DNA of 64,000 nt from Streptomyces pseudovenezuelae (GCF_029892565.1 NZ_JARXVH010000019.1:117864-181863), one strand, 5' to 3'; positions 1-8,456 are shown, counted from the first letter of the stretch. Program-made: numbers and translations. Notes: generated from the sequence alone by a model not told the origin.

Positions 1-367
1 GGGGCGACCAGCCGTGCGCGGCGCCACGCGCGCGTACCGTCCAGCCGTGTCGCCAGGCCCAGTTGACGACGTCGACCACCTGGTCGGGGCCGCTCGGGGC
101 GCAGGCCCACAGACCGTCGGCGGTGATCTCGCCGACCCAGTTCCGGTACGCCGAGCGGTACAGGTCGACGCCCGCGGGGAAGTCCGGCAGCTCCTGTGCC
201 GCCACCGCCGGATCCGCGGCGGTCAGGACGGGCACGGTGGCCAGCGCGGCGGCCCCGAACAGGAAGCCGCGGCGGGTCCAGGAGGGATCGCAGGGTGGGG
301 CGGAGGACGGCGCGCAGGACGCGACGGGGGACGGGTGGTCCGAGGCGTCGAACACTAAGTTGTTCAT
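1..367 (-). CDS. FAD-binding VAO-family oxidoreductase, cholesterol-oxidase-like (partial, N-terminus only)
   Basis: Only the first ~122 codons lie in the window; the gene runs off the left edge. The start is ATG at 367; in-frame GTGs at 382 and 388 are alternatives. An acidic and polar stretch is followed by a twin-arginine motif (WTRRGFLFGAAALA, about residues 33-46) and an Ala-rich hydrophobic segment, so Tat export with bound flavin is likely. The mature part (DLYRSAYRNWVGEI, then PDQVVDVVNWAWRHGWTVRARG and AAHGWSP) matches the start of the p-cresol methylhydroxylase-type FAD fold, where the conserved R-G-x-x-H-x-W-S segment sits near the flavin. This arrangement is known from type II (covalent FAD) cholesterol oxidases. 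The substrate cannot be assigned because the cap domain is outside the window. Confidence 0.75.
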   Translation of the reverse strand, partial: MNNLVFDASDHPSPVASCAPSSAPPCDPSWTRRGFLFGAAALATVPVLTAADPAVAAQELPDFPAGVDLYRSAYRNWVGEITADGLWACAPSGPDQVVDVVNWAWRHGWTVRARGAAHGWSP

Positions 368-540
368 TGAACGGTCAGTCACGGCCACACGCTAGGGCGC
401 CGTTGACACGTGCCGTGCATTCGTCGAATCCCATCACCCGTGTGAGTGACAGATTCGCAGGTATCGCACCGGAGCGACCGGGCCTGTGCACCGGAGCAAC
501 CGGTTCCGCGGATGTCGGTGACGGATGACAGACTGACGCC

Positions 541-1524
541 ATGGACGAGCGCACTTTCGGTAGGTCGGGTCAGCAGGCATCCGTCGTCGGTCTCGGCACG
601 TGGCAGCTGGGTGCCGACTGGGGAGACGTCGACGACAAGGAAGCCCTCGCGGTGCTGGAGGCGGCTGCCGAGTCGGGGGTGACCTTCTTCGACACCGCCG
701 ACGTGTACGGCGACGGACGCAGCGAGGAGACCATCGCCGGCTTCCTGCGCGGCCGACCTGACCTGCACGTCATGGTGGCCACGAAGATGGGCCGCCGGGT
801 CGACCAGCTCCCTGAGAACTACGTCCTGGACAACTTCCGCGCGTGGAACGACCGTTCGCGGCGCAACCTCGGCGTGGACCGCATCGACCTGGTCCAGCTG
901 CACTGCCCGCCGACCGCCGTCTACTCCTCGGACGAGGTGTTCGACGCCCTCGACACCCTGGTCGCCGAGGAGCGCATCGCTAAGTACGGCGTCAGCGTGG
1001 AGACCTGCGCCGAGGCGCTGACCGCGATCGCGCGCCCGGGTGTCGCGAGCGTGCAGATCATCCTGAACCCGTTCCGTATGAAGCCCCTGCGCGAGGTGCT
1101 CCCCGCGGCCCATGAGGCCGGCGTCGGCGTCATCGCGCGCGTGCCGCTCGCCTCCGGGCTGCTGTCGGGCAAGTACACCAAGGACACCGTCTTCGCCGAG
1201 AACGACCACCGCACCTACAACCGGCACGGTGAGTCCTTCGACGTCGGCGAGACCTTCTCCGGCGTCGACTACGTGACCGGGGTCGAGGCCGCCGCCGAGT
1301 TCGCCGCCCTGGCCCCCGAGGGCTGCACCCCGGCCCAGCTCGCCCTGCGCTGGATCGTCCAGCAGCCCGGCGTCACCACCGTGATCCCCGGCGCCCGCAC
1401 CCCCGAGCAGGCCCGCGCCAACGCCTCCGCCGCCCGGCTCCCGGAGCTGACCGACGAGACGCTCGCGGCGATCGCCGACCTCTACGACCGGCGGATCAAG
1501 GAGCAGGTCGAGGGCCGCTGGTAG
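541..1524 (+). CDS. Aldo/keto reductase
   Basis: A 327-residue cytoplasmic NAD(P)H-dependent oxidoreductase of the AKR superfamily, full length for the family. The catalytic tetrad is visible: D51 and Y56 in FDTADVYGDGRSE, K82 in ATKMG, and H121 in DLVQLHC. The C-terminal third has the usual nucleotide-binding signature region (ALRWIVQQPGVTTVIPGARTPEQ). The opening, RTFGRSGQQASVVGLGTWQLG, is typical of the YajO/voltage-gated-channel beta-subunit-like subgroup that acts on small carbonyls. The substrate is unknown. The gene is divergent from the flavoprotein at the left edge, with 173 bases between them. There is only a weak ribosome site before the ATG. Confidence 0.9.
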   Translation: MDERTFGRSGQQASVVGLGTWQLGADWGDVDDKEALAVLEAAAESGVTFFDTADVYGDGRSEETIAGFLRGRPDLHVMVATKMGRRVDQLPENYVLDNFRAWNDRSRRNLGVDRIDLVQLHCPPTAVYSSDEVFDALDTLVAEERIAKYGVSVETCAEALTAIARPGVASVQIILNPFRMKPLREVLPAAHEAGVGVIARVPLASGLLSGKYTKDTVFAENDHRTYNRHGESFDVGETFSGVDYVTGVEAAAEFAALAPEGCTPAQLALRWIVQQPGVTTVIPGARTPEQARANASAARLPELTDETLAAIADLYDRRIKEQVEGRW

Positions 1525-1600
1525 CCGGACCTGGGACGGTCACCGTTCTCGGGGTACTAGGGCGGGGACACGTGCCGGCCGACGCCAACCGGGAGGACAA

Positions 1601-2116
1601 GTGACCGTTCCACAGGCCGACCCCGACCGGAGCGATGGCCGCGAGCGGAGCGATGGCCGCGACGAGAGCGAGGCCGAGCGCGCCGACCGGATGTGGGGCG
1701 AGCTCATCCAGGAGATCCGCGTCGCCCAGACGGGCGTACAGATCCTCTTCGGCTTCCTGCTCACGGTCGTGTTCACGCCGCGCTTCGTGGACCTGAGCCA
1801 GGCGAACGAGACGATCTACATCGTGACCGTCGTCCTCGGCGCCTGTGCCACGGGCGCCCTGATCGGACCGGTCTCCCTGCACCGCCTGGTCTCCGGTCGA
1901 CGGGTCAAGACGCAGGCGGTGCGGTGGGCGTCCCGGCTGACGCTTGTCGGGCTGCTCCTGCTCTTCGCCACCATGATCGCCGCCCTGCTGCTGGTCCTGC
2001 GGGTGGCGACGCACGACCACTACGTGCCCTATCTGGTCGCGGGGGTGGCGGTCTGGTATGTCCTGTGCTGGTTCGTCCTGCCCCTGTGGACCCGGCACCG
2101 CCACACGGTCAAGTGA
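1601..2116 (+). CDS. DUF6328 family membrane protein
   Basis: A 171-residue protein starting at GTG after GGGAGG (1590-1595). The first ~30 residues are charged and contain an RSDGRE/RSDGRD duplication. They are followed by a conserved-looking segment (MWGELIQEIRVAQTGVQILF) and four hydrophobic stretches at about 48-60, 72-92, 110-135 and 145-163, with basic loops. This is the DUF6328 pattern seen in many actinobacteria; no biochemical role is known. It converges on the DUF2238 gene, with a 7-1-7 palindrome at its stop codon. Confidence 0.85.
   Translation: MTVPQADPDRSDGRERSDGRDESEAERADRMWGELIQEIRVAQTGVQILFGFLLTVVFTPRFVDLSQANETIYIVTVVLGACATGALIGPVSLHRLVSGRRVKTQAVRWASRLTLVGLLLLFATMIAALLLVLRVATHDHYVPYLVAGVAVWYVLCWFVLPLWTRHRHTVK
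1628..1662 (+). repeat. Tandem 18-bp duplication inside the DUF6328 gene
   Basis: An 18-base unit (cggagcgatggccgcgag) occurs twice in a row, the second copy differing only at its last base. It adds one RSDGRE-like hexapeptide to the disordered N-terminus and keeps the frame, so it looks like a recent slippage duplication. Confidence 0.85.
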
Positions 2117-2127
2117 CCGTCGGTCAC
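2113..2127. repeat. 15-bp palindrome at convergent gene ends
   Basis: GTGACCG-T-CGGTCAC is a perfect 7-1-7 palindrome that starts inside the last codons of the DUF6328 gene and ends in the 29-base gap before the DUF2238 stop. It could be a weak bidirectional terminator or a protein site; there is no T-run on either strand. Confidence 0.4.
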
Positions 2128-2145
2128 AGCCCTGTTGACCGCCCG

Positions 2146-2802
2146 CTACCGGACCTGCCGAGCGTCCGCGTCCAGCGCGGCCAGCTGCCGGTCGTGCACC
2201 CGGCTCAGCACCAGAACCGAGACCGTGGCGCCGATCAGCGCGCAGAACATGTCCCATTGCGTGTCCCACACATCGCCCTGCGTGGCCAGGAAGGCGTCCG
2301 CCGCCTGCCCGCCGGTCACGGCGGCCAGCCACTCCAGCATCTCGAAGACGGCGCTGAAGGCGAGGCACGCGCACACGGTCAGCGGAGCGAGCCAGCGGCT
2401 GCCGCGCAGTGGTGACGTACGACTGAGCAACTCCCTTACCAGCAGGGCCGGTACGAAGCCCTGCATGAGGTGCCCGAAGCGGTCGTAGGGATTGCGGTCG
2501 AGGCCGAAGGTGTCCCGTACCCAGTCGCCCAAGGGCACTTCCGCGTACGTGTAGTGGCCGCCCACGGCCAGGACGAGCGCGTGCGCGGCGAGCAGGCAGC
2601 ACAGCAGGTTCGTCAGCGGGAAACGCCGCCAGGTGAACACGATGAGTGGCAGCCCCACCAGGACCCACATCGTCTCCAGGAACCACGTCGTGGGGTCCTT
2701 CGCGCCCCAGGCCGACACGGCGAGGCCGACGGCCACGACGCCGGCGAGCACGGTGGGCAGGTGCCGGCGGGGGACGACGGTGGGGTGCGCGACGGTGGTC
2801 AT
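2146..2802 (-). CDS. DUF2238 (YjdF-like) membrane protein
   Basis: A 218-residue integral membrane protein with about six hydrophobic segments (roughly 15-33, 40-58, 66-86, 114-127, 137-158, 182-201). The polar signatures GGHYTYAEVPLGDW, RNPYDRFGHLMQGF and FEMLEW are those of DUF2238, the family of E. coli YjdF, whose function is unknown. Start is ATG 2802 with GAGGAG at 2808-2813, five bases upstream. The start region is folded into an 11-bp hairpin (listed separately), so translation may be regulated. It is probably monocistronic: the next minus-strand gene upstream starts at 3910 and ends at 2894. Confidence 0.88.
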   Translation of the reverse strand: MTTVAHPTVVPRRHLPTVLAGVVAVGLAVSAWGAKDPTTWFLETMWVLVGLPLIVFTWRRFPLTNLLCCLLAAHALVLAVGGHYTYAEVPLGDWVRDTFGLDRNPYDRFGHLMQGFVPALLVRELLSRTSPLRGSRWLAPLTVCACLAFSAVFEMLEWLAAVTGGQAADAFLATQGDVWDTQWDMFCALIGATVSVLVLSRVHDRQLAALDADARQVR

Positions 2803-2830
2803 GGGGGCTCCTCTTCGTGGGAGCCCCCAT
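2801..2830 (-). promoter_or_regulatory. 5'-leader hairpin sequestering the ribosome site of the DUF2238 gene
   Basis: On the mRNA strand, AUGGGGGCUCC (2830-2820), an 8-base loop (CACGAAGA) and GGAGCCCCCAU (2811-2801) form a perfect 11-bp stem. The 3' arm contains most of the Shine-Dalgarno sequence and the first two bases of the start codon at 2802. Such a stem would block initiation unless opened. The structure is seen directly; its regulatory role is inferred. Confidence 0.7.
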
Positions 2831-2893
2831 CGTGGCCGGGCGGCCGGGCGGCGGCATGAGTACGACTACTCAGCCCCGCCGGGTAGCGGAACC

Positions 2894-3910
2894 TCAGTTC
2901 TGCGCGCTGCGCAGGGCGGTGATGCAGGAGGTGATGGCCTGCTGGAGTTCCTCCAGGCGCTGGACCATGTCGTCCTCGACGAACTCCTGCACATCGTCGA
3001 AGGTCAGCTCCTCGAAGACCTTCGTGGCCTTCTGCAGGCTGCTGTAGAACTTCGTCCGCCGTTCCTGGACACGCAGTTCGGGATCGGCCTCCACGGCCTC
3101 GACGACGAGCGACTTCATGGTGTCGTAGGCCTCGGTGGCCCACTCGCCGGTGTCCTCGTCCTCCTCCAGCTCGTCGAGCAGCGACAGGTGCCGTTCGGCC
3201 TCCTGGCGCAGGTCGACGGGCGCGTCGATGGTCTGCCCGGCGGGCGTCTTGACCTGGCCCGACTCGGCGATCTGACGCACGTACCCGATCCGGTCGGCCG
3301 ACCTGGACTCGGTGGCGACGGCCTTCTTGAGGTCGTCGGTGCGGACGACGTCGCGGGCCAACTCGGCCTGGAGCTCCGGGTCTTCGCGCACGCGGTCGAG
3401 GAGCGCCTGGCGGGCCGCGCGGGCCGTGGAGGGGTCGGCGAGGATCGCGGCGCGCAGCGCGGTCGGGTTCTCGGCGACCTCCAGCGCCTTCGTCGGGCGG
3501 ATGCCCTCGGCCTCGGCGGCCTCGGTGATGGCGGTGCCCCGCTCGGAGGTGGCGCTGTTGCGGGAGACGTAGTAGGTGAGCCACAGGTCGGCGTCCGGCA
3601 ACTCGACGTCCTGGCCCGGTTCGAGGGCCTCGAAGAGCGGGACGACACCGTCGTCGGCGGCGCGGTCCCAGGCCTTGTAGAAGCGCATGACGCGGTCGGC
3701 GGAGCAGCCGGCGAGCTCCGCGAACTCCTTCGCGGACACCTTCGGCGTCTCCTCCGCGCCCTGCCCGCCCGGCCGTACGCTGCGCGCCACCATCAGGCCG
3801 AAGGCCCAGCCGCCGGTCCGGGCGTAGACGCCGAACTCGCGCGCGTCCCGCGCCACGAGGTCGGACAGGGGCGCGGCGGACGTCTCGGACGGATCGATCG
3901 CTAGGGTCAC
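2894..3910 (-). CDS. Uncharacterised conserved protein (Streptomyces type)
   Basis: A 338-residue acidic soluble protein without signal peptide or membrane segments. Residues 55-85 (VSAKEFAELAGCSADRVMRFYKAWDRAA) resemble a helix-turn-helix-like segment. The middle part (residues ~125-215) is helical and alanine-rich, with repeated REDPELQAELARDVV-type stretches. The C-terminal part (EERRTKFYSSLQKATKVFEELTF to the end) looks like a coiled coil. I recognise it as a conserved actinomycete hypothetical but not as a named family. A DNA-binding or plasmid-partition-like role is possible but not shown. The start is ATG 3910; upstream lie 191 bases shared with the divergent serine hydrolase, including a 36-bp tandem repeat. 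Confidence 0.8.
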   Translation of the reverse strand: MTLAIDPSETSAAPLSDLVARDAREFGVYARTGGWAFGLMVARSVRPGGQGAEETPKVSAKEFAELAGCSADRVMRFYKAWDRAADDGVVPLFEALEPGQDVELPDADLWLTYYVSRNSATSERGTAITEAAEAEGIRPTKALEVAENPTALRAAILADPSTARAARQALLDRVREDPELQAELARDVVRTDDLKKAVATESRSADRIGYVRQIAESGQVKTPAGQTIDAPVDLRQEAERHLSLLDELEEDEDTGEWATEAYDTMKSLVVEAVEADPELRVQERRTKFYSSLQKATKVFEELTFDDVQEFVEDDMVQRLEELQQAITSCITALRSAQN

Positions 3911-3988
3911 GGATGACTCTCCTGTGCACGGCAGACGGGGGTGAAGCTGCAGACCGGAAGCCTAGCCGCACGCATGGCGACGGGTCGG

Positions 3989-4095
3989 CAGGCCTGGGCC
4001 TCGGCGCGCTCCTCAGGGAGGATCAGGCCTGGGCTTCGGCGTGCTCGGTCAGGGAGAACCAGGCCTGGGCTTCGGTGTGTTCCGTCAGGGAGGAT
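3989..4095 (+). repeat. Three tandem ~36-bp repeats upstream of the serine hydrolase
   Basis: Units at 3989-4023 (35 bp), 4024-4059 and 4060-4095 (36 bp each) share the core caggcctgggc(c/t)tcgg and end in cagggagRAY. The last copy supplies the ribosome site (AGGGAGG, 4087-4093) of the gene at 4102. The repeat is in frame with that gene and would extend it N-terminally, but the resulting peptide (copies of QAWASxCSVRE) is not part of the hydrolase fold, so I read it as non-coding leader. Confidence 0.85.
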
Positions 4096-4101
4096 GCCGT
4101 C

Positions 4102-5547
4102 ATGAGTGATCGCTCGCTGCCCACCGGTACCCCCGCTGCCCAGGGCGTCGACGCCACCGGCGTCCACGCCTTCCTCGACGCCCTCGAAGCCGACCCCGCC
4201 ATCGAGCCGCACAGCCTGATGATCATGAGGCGCGGTCGGCTGGTGGCGTCCGGCTGGTGGGCGCCGTACACGCCGCAACGTCCGCATCTCCTCTACTCGC
4301 TCAGCAAGAGCTTCACCTCGACGGCCGCCGCGCTCGCCGTCGGCGAGGGGCTGCTCCGCTTCGACGATCCGGTGATCTCGTACTTCCCGGAGTTCGAGGC
4401 CGACATCACCGACCCGCGCAGCCGTGCGATGCGGGTGCGGCACGTGGCGTCGATGGCCAGCGGGCACGAGGCCGAGACCCTGGAGCGGGCGATGGCCAAC
4501 GACCGCGACGAACTCGTGCGCGGCTTCCTGCTGGTGCCGCCCGAGCGCGACCCGGGCACCGTCTTCGCCTACAACCAGCCCGCCACGTACACGCTCGCCG
4601 CGATCGTCCAGCGCGTGACCGGCCAGTCGTTGACGGACTATCTGCGTTCCCGGTTGCTCGACCGGATCGGCATCGGCGAGGTCGCGTGGCTGCGCGACCG
4701 GGCCGGCCGCGAGCTGGGCTTCAGCGGACTGCACGCCACGACCGACGCGATCGCCCGGCTCGGCCAGTTGTATCTGCAGGACGGTGTCTGGGAGGGCGAG
4801 CGGTTGCTGCCCGAGGGGTGGGTGGCCGAGGCCACGCGCCCGCACATCGACAACAGCTCCGGTACGCCCGAGGCGGCGCAGTCGGACTGGCAGCAGGGCT
4901 ACGGCTACCAGTTCTGGAAGGCCCGGCACGGGTACCGCGGCGACGGGGCGTACGGGCAGTTCTGTGTGGTGCTGCCCGAGCACGATGCCGTGATCGCGAC
5001 GACCGCGGCCACCGAGGAGATGCAGCGGGTGCTCGACCTGGCCTGGGAGCACCTGCTGCCGGCCTTCGGACCGGAGCCGCTGTCCGGCCGGGAGGCGGCG
5101 GACGAGGCCTTGGGGGAGCGGCTGGCGCTGCTCGCGCTGCCGCCGGTCCCGGGGAAGTCCGCGCCGCCGGAGCGGCACCGGGACTGGTCCGGCGCCGAGT
5201 TCACGCCCGACGGCGGTGTCTGTGCCGACCAGCCGAAGCTGACCGGCGTCGAGGTGACGGCCGACGCGGACGGCTGGGGGCTGAGTCTCACGGAGGACGG
5301 TCGCCGGCTGGATCTGCGGATCGGGGAAGCCGGTTGGGCCGTCGCCGAGGGGACGATGCCCACCGCGGTGAGCGGGGGATGGGCCGACGCGGACACCCTC
5401 GCGGTCGACGTGGTGTTCCTGGAGACGCCGCATCGCCTGGCGGTGACGTGCTCGCTGCCGCAGCGGACCTTTACGGCGAAGTGGCGTACGACCCCACTGC
5501 ACAGCCCTCCGTTGCGCGCGATGCGGGCGCCCCGGCCGTCAGTCTGA
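4102..5547 (+). CDS. Beta-lactamase-fold serine hydrolase
   Basis: A 481-residue enzyme of the class C beta-lactamase/penicillin-binding-protein superfamily. The SxxK motif is seen as SLSK within LYSLSKSFTS (about residues 64-73); the second motif is the tyrosine in FAYNQPATYTLAAIVQ. About 160 residues of beta-rich C-terminal domain follow the catalytic part (to about 320). There is no signal peptide, so it is probably an intracellular esterase or amidase rather than an antibiotic-resistance enzyme. Start ATG 4102 has AGGGAGG eight bases upstream; an in-frame open frame from 3913 is rejected. Its last nine bases overlap the convergent pseudokinase gene. Confidence 0.88.
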   Translation: MSDRSLPTGTPAAQGVDATGVHAFLDALEADPAIEPHSLMIMRRGRLVASGWWAPYTPQRPHLLYSLSKSFTSTAAALAVGEGLLRFDDPVISYFPEFEADITDPRSRAMRVRHVASMASGHEAETLERAMANDRDELVRGFLLVPPERDPGTVFAYNQPATYTLAAIVQRVTGQSLTDYLRSRLLDRIGIGEVAWLRDRAGRELGFSGLHATTDAIARLGQLYLQDGVWEGERLLPEGWVAEATRPHIDNSSGTPEAAQSDWQQGYGYQFWKARHGYRGDGAYGQFCVVLPEHDAVIATTAATEEMQRVLDLAWEHLLPAFGPEPLSGREAADEALGERLALLALPPVPGKSAPPERHRDWSGAEFTPDGGVCADQPKLTGVEVTADADGWGLSLTEDGRRLDLRIGEAGWAVAEGTMPTAVSGGWADADTLAVDVVFLETPHRLAVTCSLPQRTFTAKWRTTPLHSPPLRAMRAPRPSV

Positions 5548-7191
5548 CGTCACCCGGAACGTCTTCAGGAAGGTGTCCAGCGCCTGCTGGTTGGCGGCGT
5601 CGTCCCAGTCGGCCGCCGGCGTCGTCCAGCGCAGCGAGAAGCCGCGCCCGCCGCCGAGGAGGAAACCGCGGCCGAAGGTCTGCACCTGCGTGCCGTCGAC
5701 ATCGGAGAGCCACTCCATGTCGGCGGCCTTGCGCCCCTGGTACGTCGTCGCCTCGATGTCCCCGATCCGCTCGAACCCGGCGGTCTGCTTCAGCACCGGC
5801 TCCACGTCGTCCCGCCACACCGCGACGGGATCCGGGCCGACGACCTCGCTGTAGGTCACGGCGAGCGTGCGCGGGTCGTCGTCCGCGCCGAAGGTCACGC
5901 GGACCGACTCGTCGCCACCGCGCTGGGTCTCCAGCCGCTTCCAGCCGGCGGGGAGGGCGACGGAGAAGCCTTCCGGCGCGGTGTAGCGGCGGAAACCGGC
6001 CGGCAGGCCCGTGGCCGATGCGGAGGCCGTGGGCGACGGGGAGGTTGAGGGCGATGTCGAGGGGGAGGCCGGCGGTGAGGTCTTCGGCGGTACCGACGGT
6101 TCCGACGGGGACGCGGGTGGCGCCGAGGCTCTGCCGTCGGTGCGCTCACCGGCCGCGGCGACGCCGGCCGAGGCGGACGGCCGGGTCGCCGAACCGGCCG
6201 CGGAGTCGTTGATGCCCGGGAGTTGATGGGTCGCGGCGAGCACGGCGACGGCGATCGTGCCCACGGCCAGGGCGGTGCCGACGGCCATGGAGGGCCGGCG
6301 CCAGCTCGGGACGGCGTGCACCGCGGCGACGTAGACATCCCGCAGCCCATGTCCCGAGCCGCTGCGCCGTGTCGCTTCCGGCTCCTCGGTGAGCACGCGG
6401 CTGAGGGCCTCACGGACCACCGGCCGGGTCAGCCGCTCCCTGGAGTTCTTGCGCAGCAGGCCCTGCACGGTCTGGGTGAGCGGGCCCGCCCGCACGGGGG
6501 CGCGCAGCGGAAGCTTGTCCACGCCCTTCAGCGTGGCGTCGGACCGGTCCCGGTCACGGAACGGCGGGCGCCCCTCGATCATCGTGTAGAGCATCGCGCC
6601 GAGGGCCCACAGGTCGGCCGCCGGGCCGATGCGGTCGTCGCGGGCCTGCTCGGGCGAGGCGTACGAGGGTGCGGTGAGCCGGGGCGCGAGGGTGGCCCCC
6701 GCCAGTCCGAAGCCGGTGACCACGATCGGCCCCCGGTCCTGGACGTACACCTGGCCAGGGCTCAGCTCGCCGTGCGTGATGCCCTCGCCGTGCGCGACCT
6801 CCAGCACGTCGAGCAGCTCCAGCGCGATGCGCGCGGCCCGCACGTAGTTGAACGGGCCCTGCTGTTCGAGGAGTTCGCTCAGCGGGGTGCCGTCGATCCA
6901 TTCGGTGACCGTCCACAGGGCGCCGTTCTCCTCCACGGCGTCGACGACCGTCGCGACCCGGCCGGGGCACAGCTGCCCCATGGTCTCGGACATCCGGATG
7001 ATGCGGACGGCGCGCGGCACGGCCTCCGGATCCGGATCGTCCGGGAGCCCGATCTGCGTGAGGAGATAAGGGCGTTGGGCTTCGACATCGTTGCCGTACC
7101 AGCACAGGCGATTCGTCTCGCGGTGGACGACATCGACGAGCCGGTACCTTCCGGCGACCAGCTCGTGCGTGAAGACGTGCGCCTTGACCAT
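5539..7191 (-). CDS. Membrane-anchored serine/threonine pseudokinase
   Basis: A 550-residue protein with an N-terminal kinase-like domain (about 10-270), one membrane helix (about 300-322), a Pro/Ser/Thr-rich linker (about 330-395) and a ~150-residue extracellular C-terminal domain. Catalysis appears lost. The HRDLKPxN loop reads HGELSPGQV (from H130), DFG reads GFG (about 150-152), and no lysine occupies the VAIK position (PYLLTQIGL). Structural motifs remain: SPE, DLWALGAMLY and the late Arg. It is probably a pseudokinase scaffold or receptor. ATG 7191 was chosen over ATG 7197 because GAGGG (7198-7202) abuts the first ATG but sits six bases from the second. It overlaps the convergent hydrolase by 9 bp. 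Confidence 0.85.
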   Translation of the reverse strand: MVKAHVFTHELVAGRYRLVDVVHRETNRLCWYGNDVEAQRPYLLTQIGLPDDPDPEAVPRAVRIIRMSETMGQLCPGRVATVVDAVEENGALWTVTEWIDGTPLSELLEQQGPFNYVRAARIALELLDVLEVAHGEGITHGELSPGQVYVQDRGPIVVTGFGLAGATLAPRLTAPSYASPEQARDDRIGPAADLWALGAMLYTMIEGRPPFRDRDRSDATLKGVDKLPLRAPVRAGPLTQTVQGLLRKNSRERLTRPVVREALSRVLTEEPEATRRSGSGHGLRDVYVAAVHAVPSWRRPSMAVGTALAVGTIAVAVLAATHQLPGINDSAAGSATRPSASAGVAAAGERTDGRASAPPASPSEPSVPPKTSPPASPSTSPSTSPSPTASASATGLPAGFRRYTAPEGFSVALPAGWKRLETQRGGDESVRVTFGADDDPRTLAVTYSEVVGPDPVAVWRDDVEPVLKQTAGFERIGDIEATTYQGRKAADMEWLSDVDGTQVQTFGRGFLLGGGRGFSLRWTTPAADWDDAANQQALDTFLKTFRVTSD

Positions 7192-7372
7192 GGTCATCCC
7201 TCGCTGAACCCGGGTGTTCCCCTTTCCCAGAAGTACGGCAAGTGGGCCGGGGTATGTTCAAACATTCCTCGACCAAAGGGCGGCGGCTGCCTTTTGCTCA
7301 TGCGGAGTTGGGTATTTCCATAGAGCCGATTGAGCCTGACGGATATTCAACTCGGCGGTAACGTGGGGGAAT

Positions 7373-8332
7373 TCAGCGCAGCCCGAAGCGCTCCGCCCAT
7401 GCGACCACGTCACCGGCCGTCGCGTTGCCCCCGCACACGACCAGTCCGATCCGCGCACTTTCGCCTACGCGGTCGACGACCCGCCGGGCGGCCGGCAACA
7501 GACATCCCGCGGCCGGCTCGGTCCACACCTTGGCGTGCTCGGCGAGTTCCAGAACGCCCCGCACCGCCTCCCGGTCGGACACCACGAACACCTCCTCGAC
7601 CAGCGCGGAGACATGGTCGTACGTCAACTGCGACACGGAGGGCGCGCTGAGCGTGGTCACGATGGAGGACGGGTCGACCTGGACCGGGCCGCCCGCCGCC
7701 AGCGCCCGCGACATGGCCTCTGCGCCCTCGGTCTCCACGCCCCAGACCCGCACGCCCGGCCGCAGCGCCCGAAAAGCCGCCGCCACACCGGCGATCAGCC
7801 CGCCGCCCCCGATGCTGACGACGACGTCCGTGAGCTCACCGGCGTCGGCGGCGAACTCCAGCCCGACCGTGCCCTGTCCCGCGATGACCACGGCGTCGTC
7901 GAAGGGGTGGACCGGCGTCAGCCCCTCCGCAGGCAGCCGCGCCATGAGCGCGAACGCCTCGGCCATGCCCTCCGTCAGCCGCACCGACGCCCCGGCGGCC
8001 TGCGCGATCTCGATCGAGCGCGCGGGAGCCGTGCGCGGCATGATCACCGTGGCCTTCACGTCGAGCGCCGCGGCCATCACCGCGAGGGCGATCCCGTGGT
8101 TGCCGCCGCTGACCGCCACGACCCCGGCCGCCCGCTCCGCCTCGCTCAGCGAGAGCAGCTTCGCCGTGGCACCGCGCGCCTTGAAGGAGCCGGTGCGCTG
8201 CAGCAGTTCGAGCTTGGCGGTGACCGGAACGCCGAGCAGGTCGGACAGGCCCGGGCTCGGCACCGTGGGCGTGCGTACGACGTGTCCGGCGATCCGCTCG
8301 CCCGCGGCTTCGATGTCCGAGATCCCGATCAA
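7373..8332 (-). CDS. Threonine/serine dehydratase (PLP-dependent)
   Basis: About 319 residues of a fold-type II PLP enzyme. The Schiff-base lysine lies in TGSFKARGA, the substrate loop in VSGGNHG, and the phosphate-binding glycine loop in SIGGGGLIAG. There is no C-terminal ACT-like regulatory domain, so it matches the short, catabolic-type threonine/serine dehydratases or serine racemase relatives rather than full-length IlvA. It should deaminate Thr or Ser to 2-oxobutyrate or pyruvate. The start is uncertain: GGGAGG directly abuts GTG 8341 but is well placed for TTG 8332 (product beginning IGISDIEAAGERI), which I prefer. It is transcribed alone; 181 bases separate it from the pseudokinase start. 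Confidence 0.87.
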   Translation of the reverse strand: MIGISDIEAAGERIAGHVVRTPTVPSPGLSDLLGVPVTAKLELLQRTGSFKARGATAKLLSLSEAERAAGVVAVSGGNHGIALAVMAAALDVKATVIMPRTAPARSIEIAQAAGASVRLTEGMAEAFALMARLPAEGLTPVHPFDDAVVIAGQGTVGLEFAADAGELTDVVVSIGGGGLIAGVAAAFRALRPGVRVWGVETEGAEAMSRALAAGGPVQVDPSSIVTTLSAPSVSQLTYDHVSALVEEVFVVSDREAVRGVLELAEHAKVWTEPAAGCLLPAARRVVDRVGESARIGLVVCGGNATAGDVVAWAERFGLR

Positions 8333-8456
8333 CGCAATCACCCTCCCGGCGCGGGGGTGAAGGTCCGCGCCGCTTGCACCCTGACTCGGTGAGTGGCCGC
8401 AGGTCAACACGGATTTCCCTACGGTGGTGAGGGCTGCCCGCCTTTGCTCGCGCGTC

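Noticed and set aside
3913..4101. In-frame N-terminal extension of the serine hydrolase across the 36-bp repeats
   Set aside because: The ribosome site AGGGAGG is correctly spaced for ATG 4102, and the extension encodes a repeat unrelated to the hydrolase fold.
7192..7372. A possible small RNA or terminator in the gap after the dehydratase
   Set aside because: Only a weak AAAGG/CCTTT pairing is visible and no T-run; nothing else is supported in this 181-base gap.
7258..7458. A 66-codon minus-strand frame in and before the dehydratase gene
   Set aside because: Overlaps the dehydratase gene in another frame, with no ribosome site and atypical composition.
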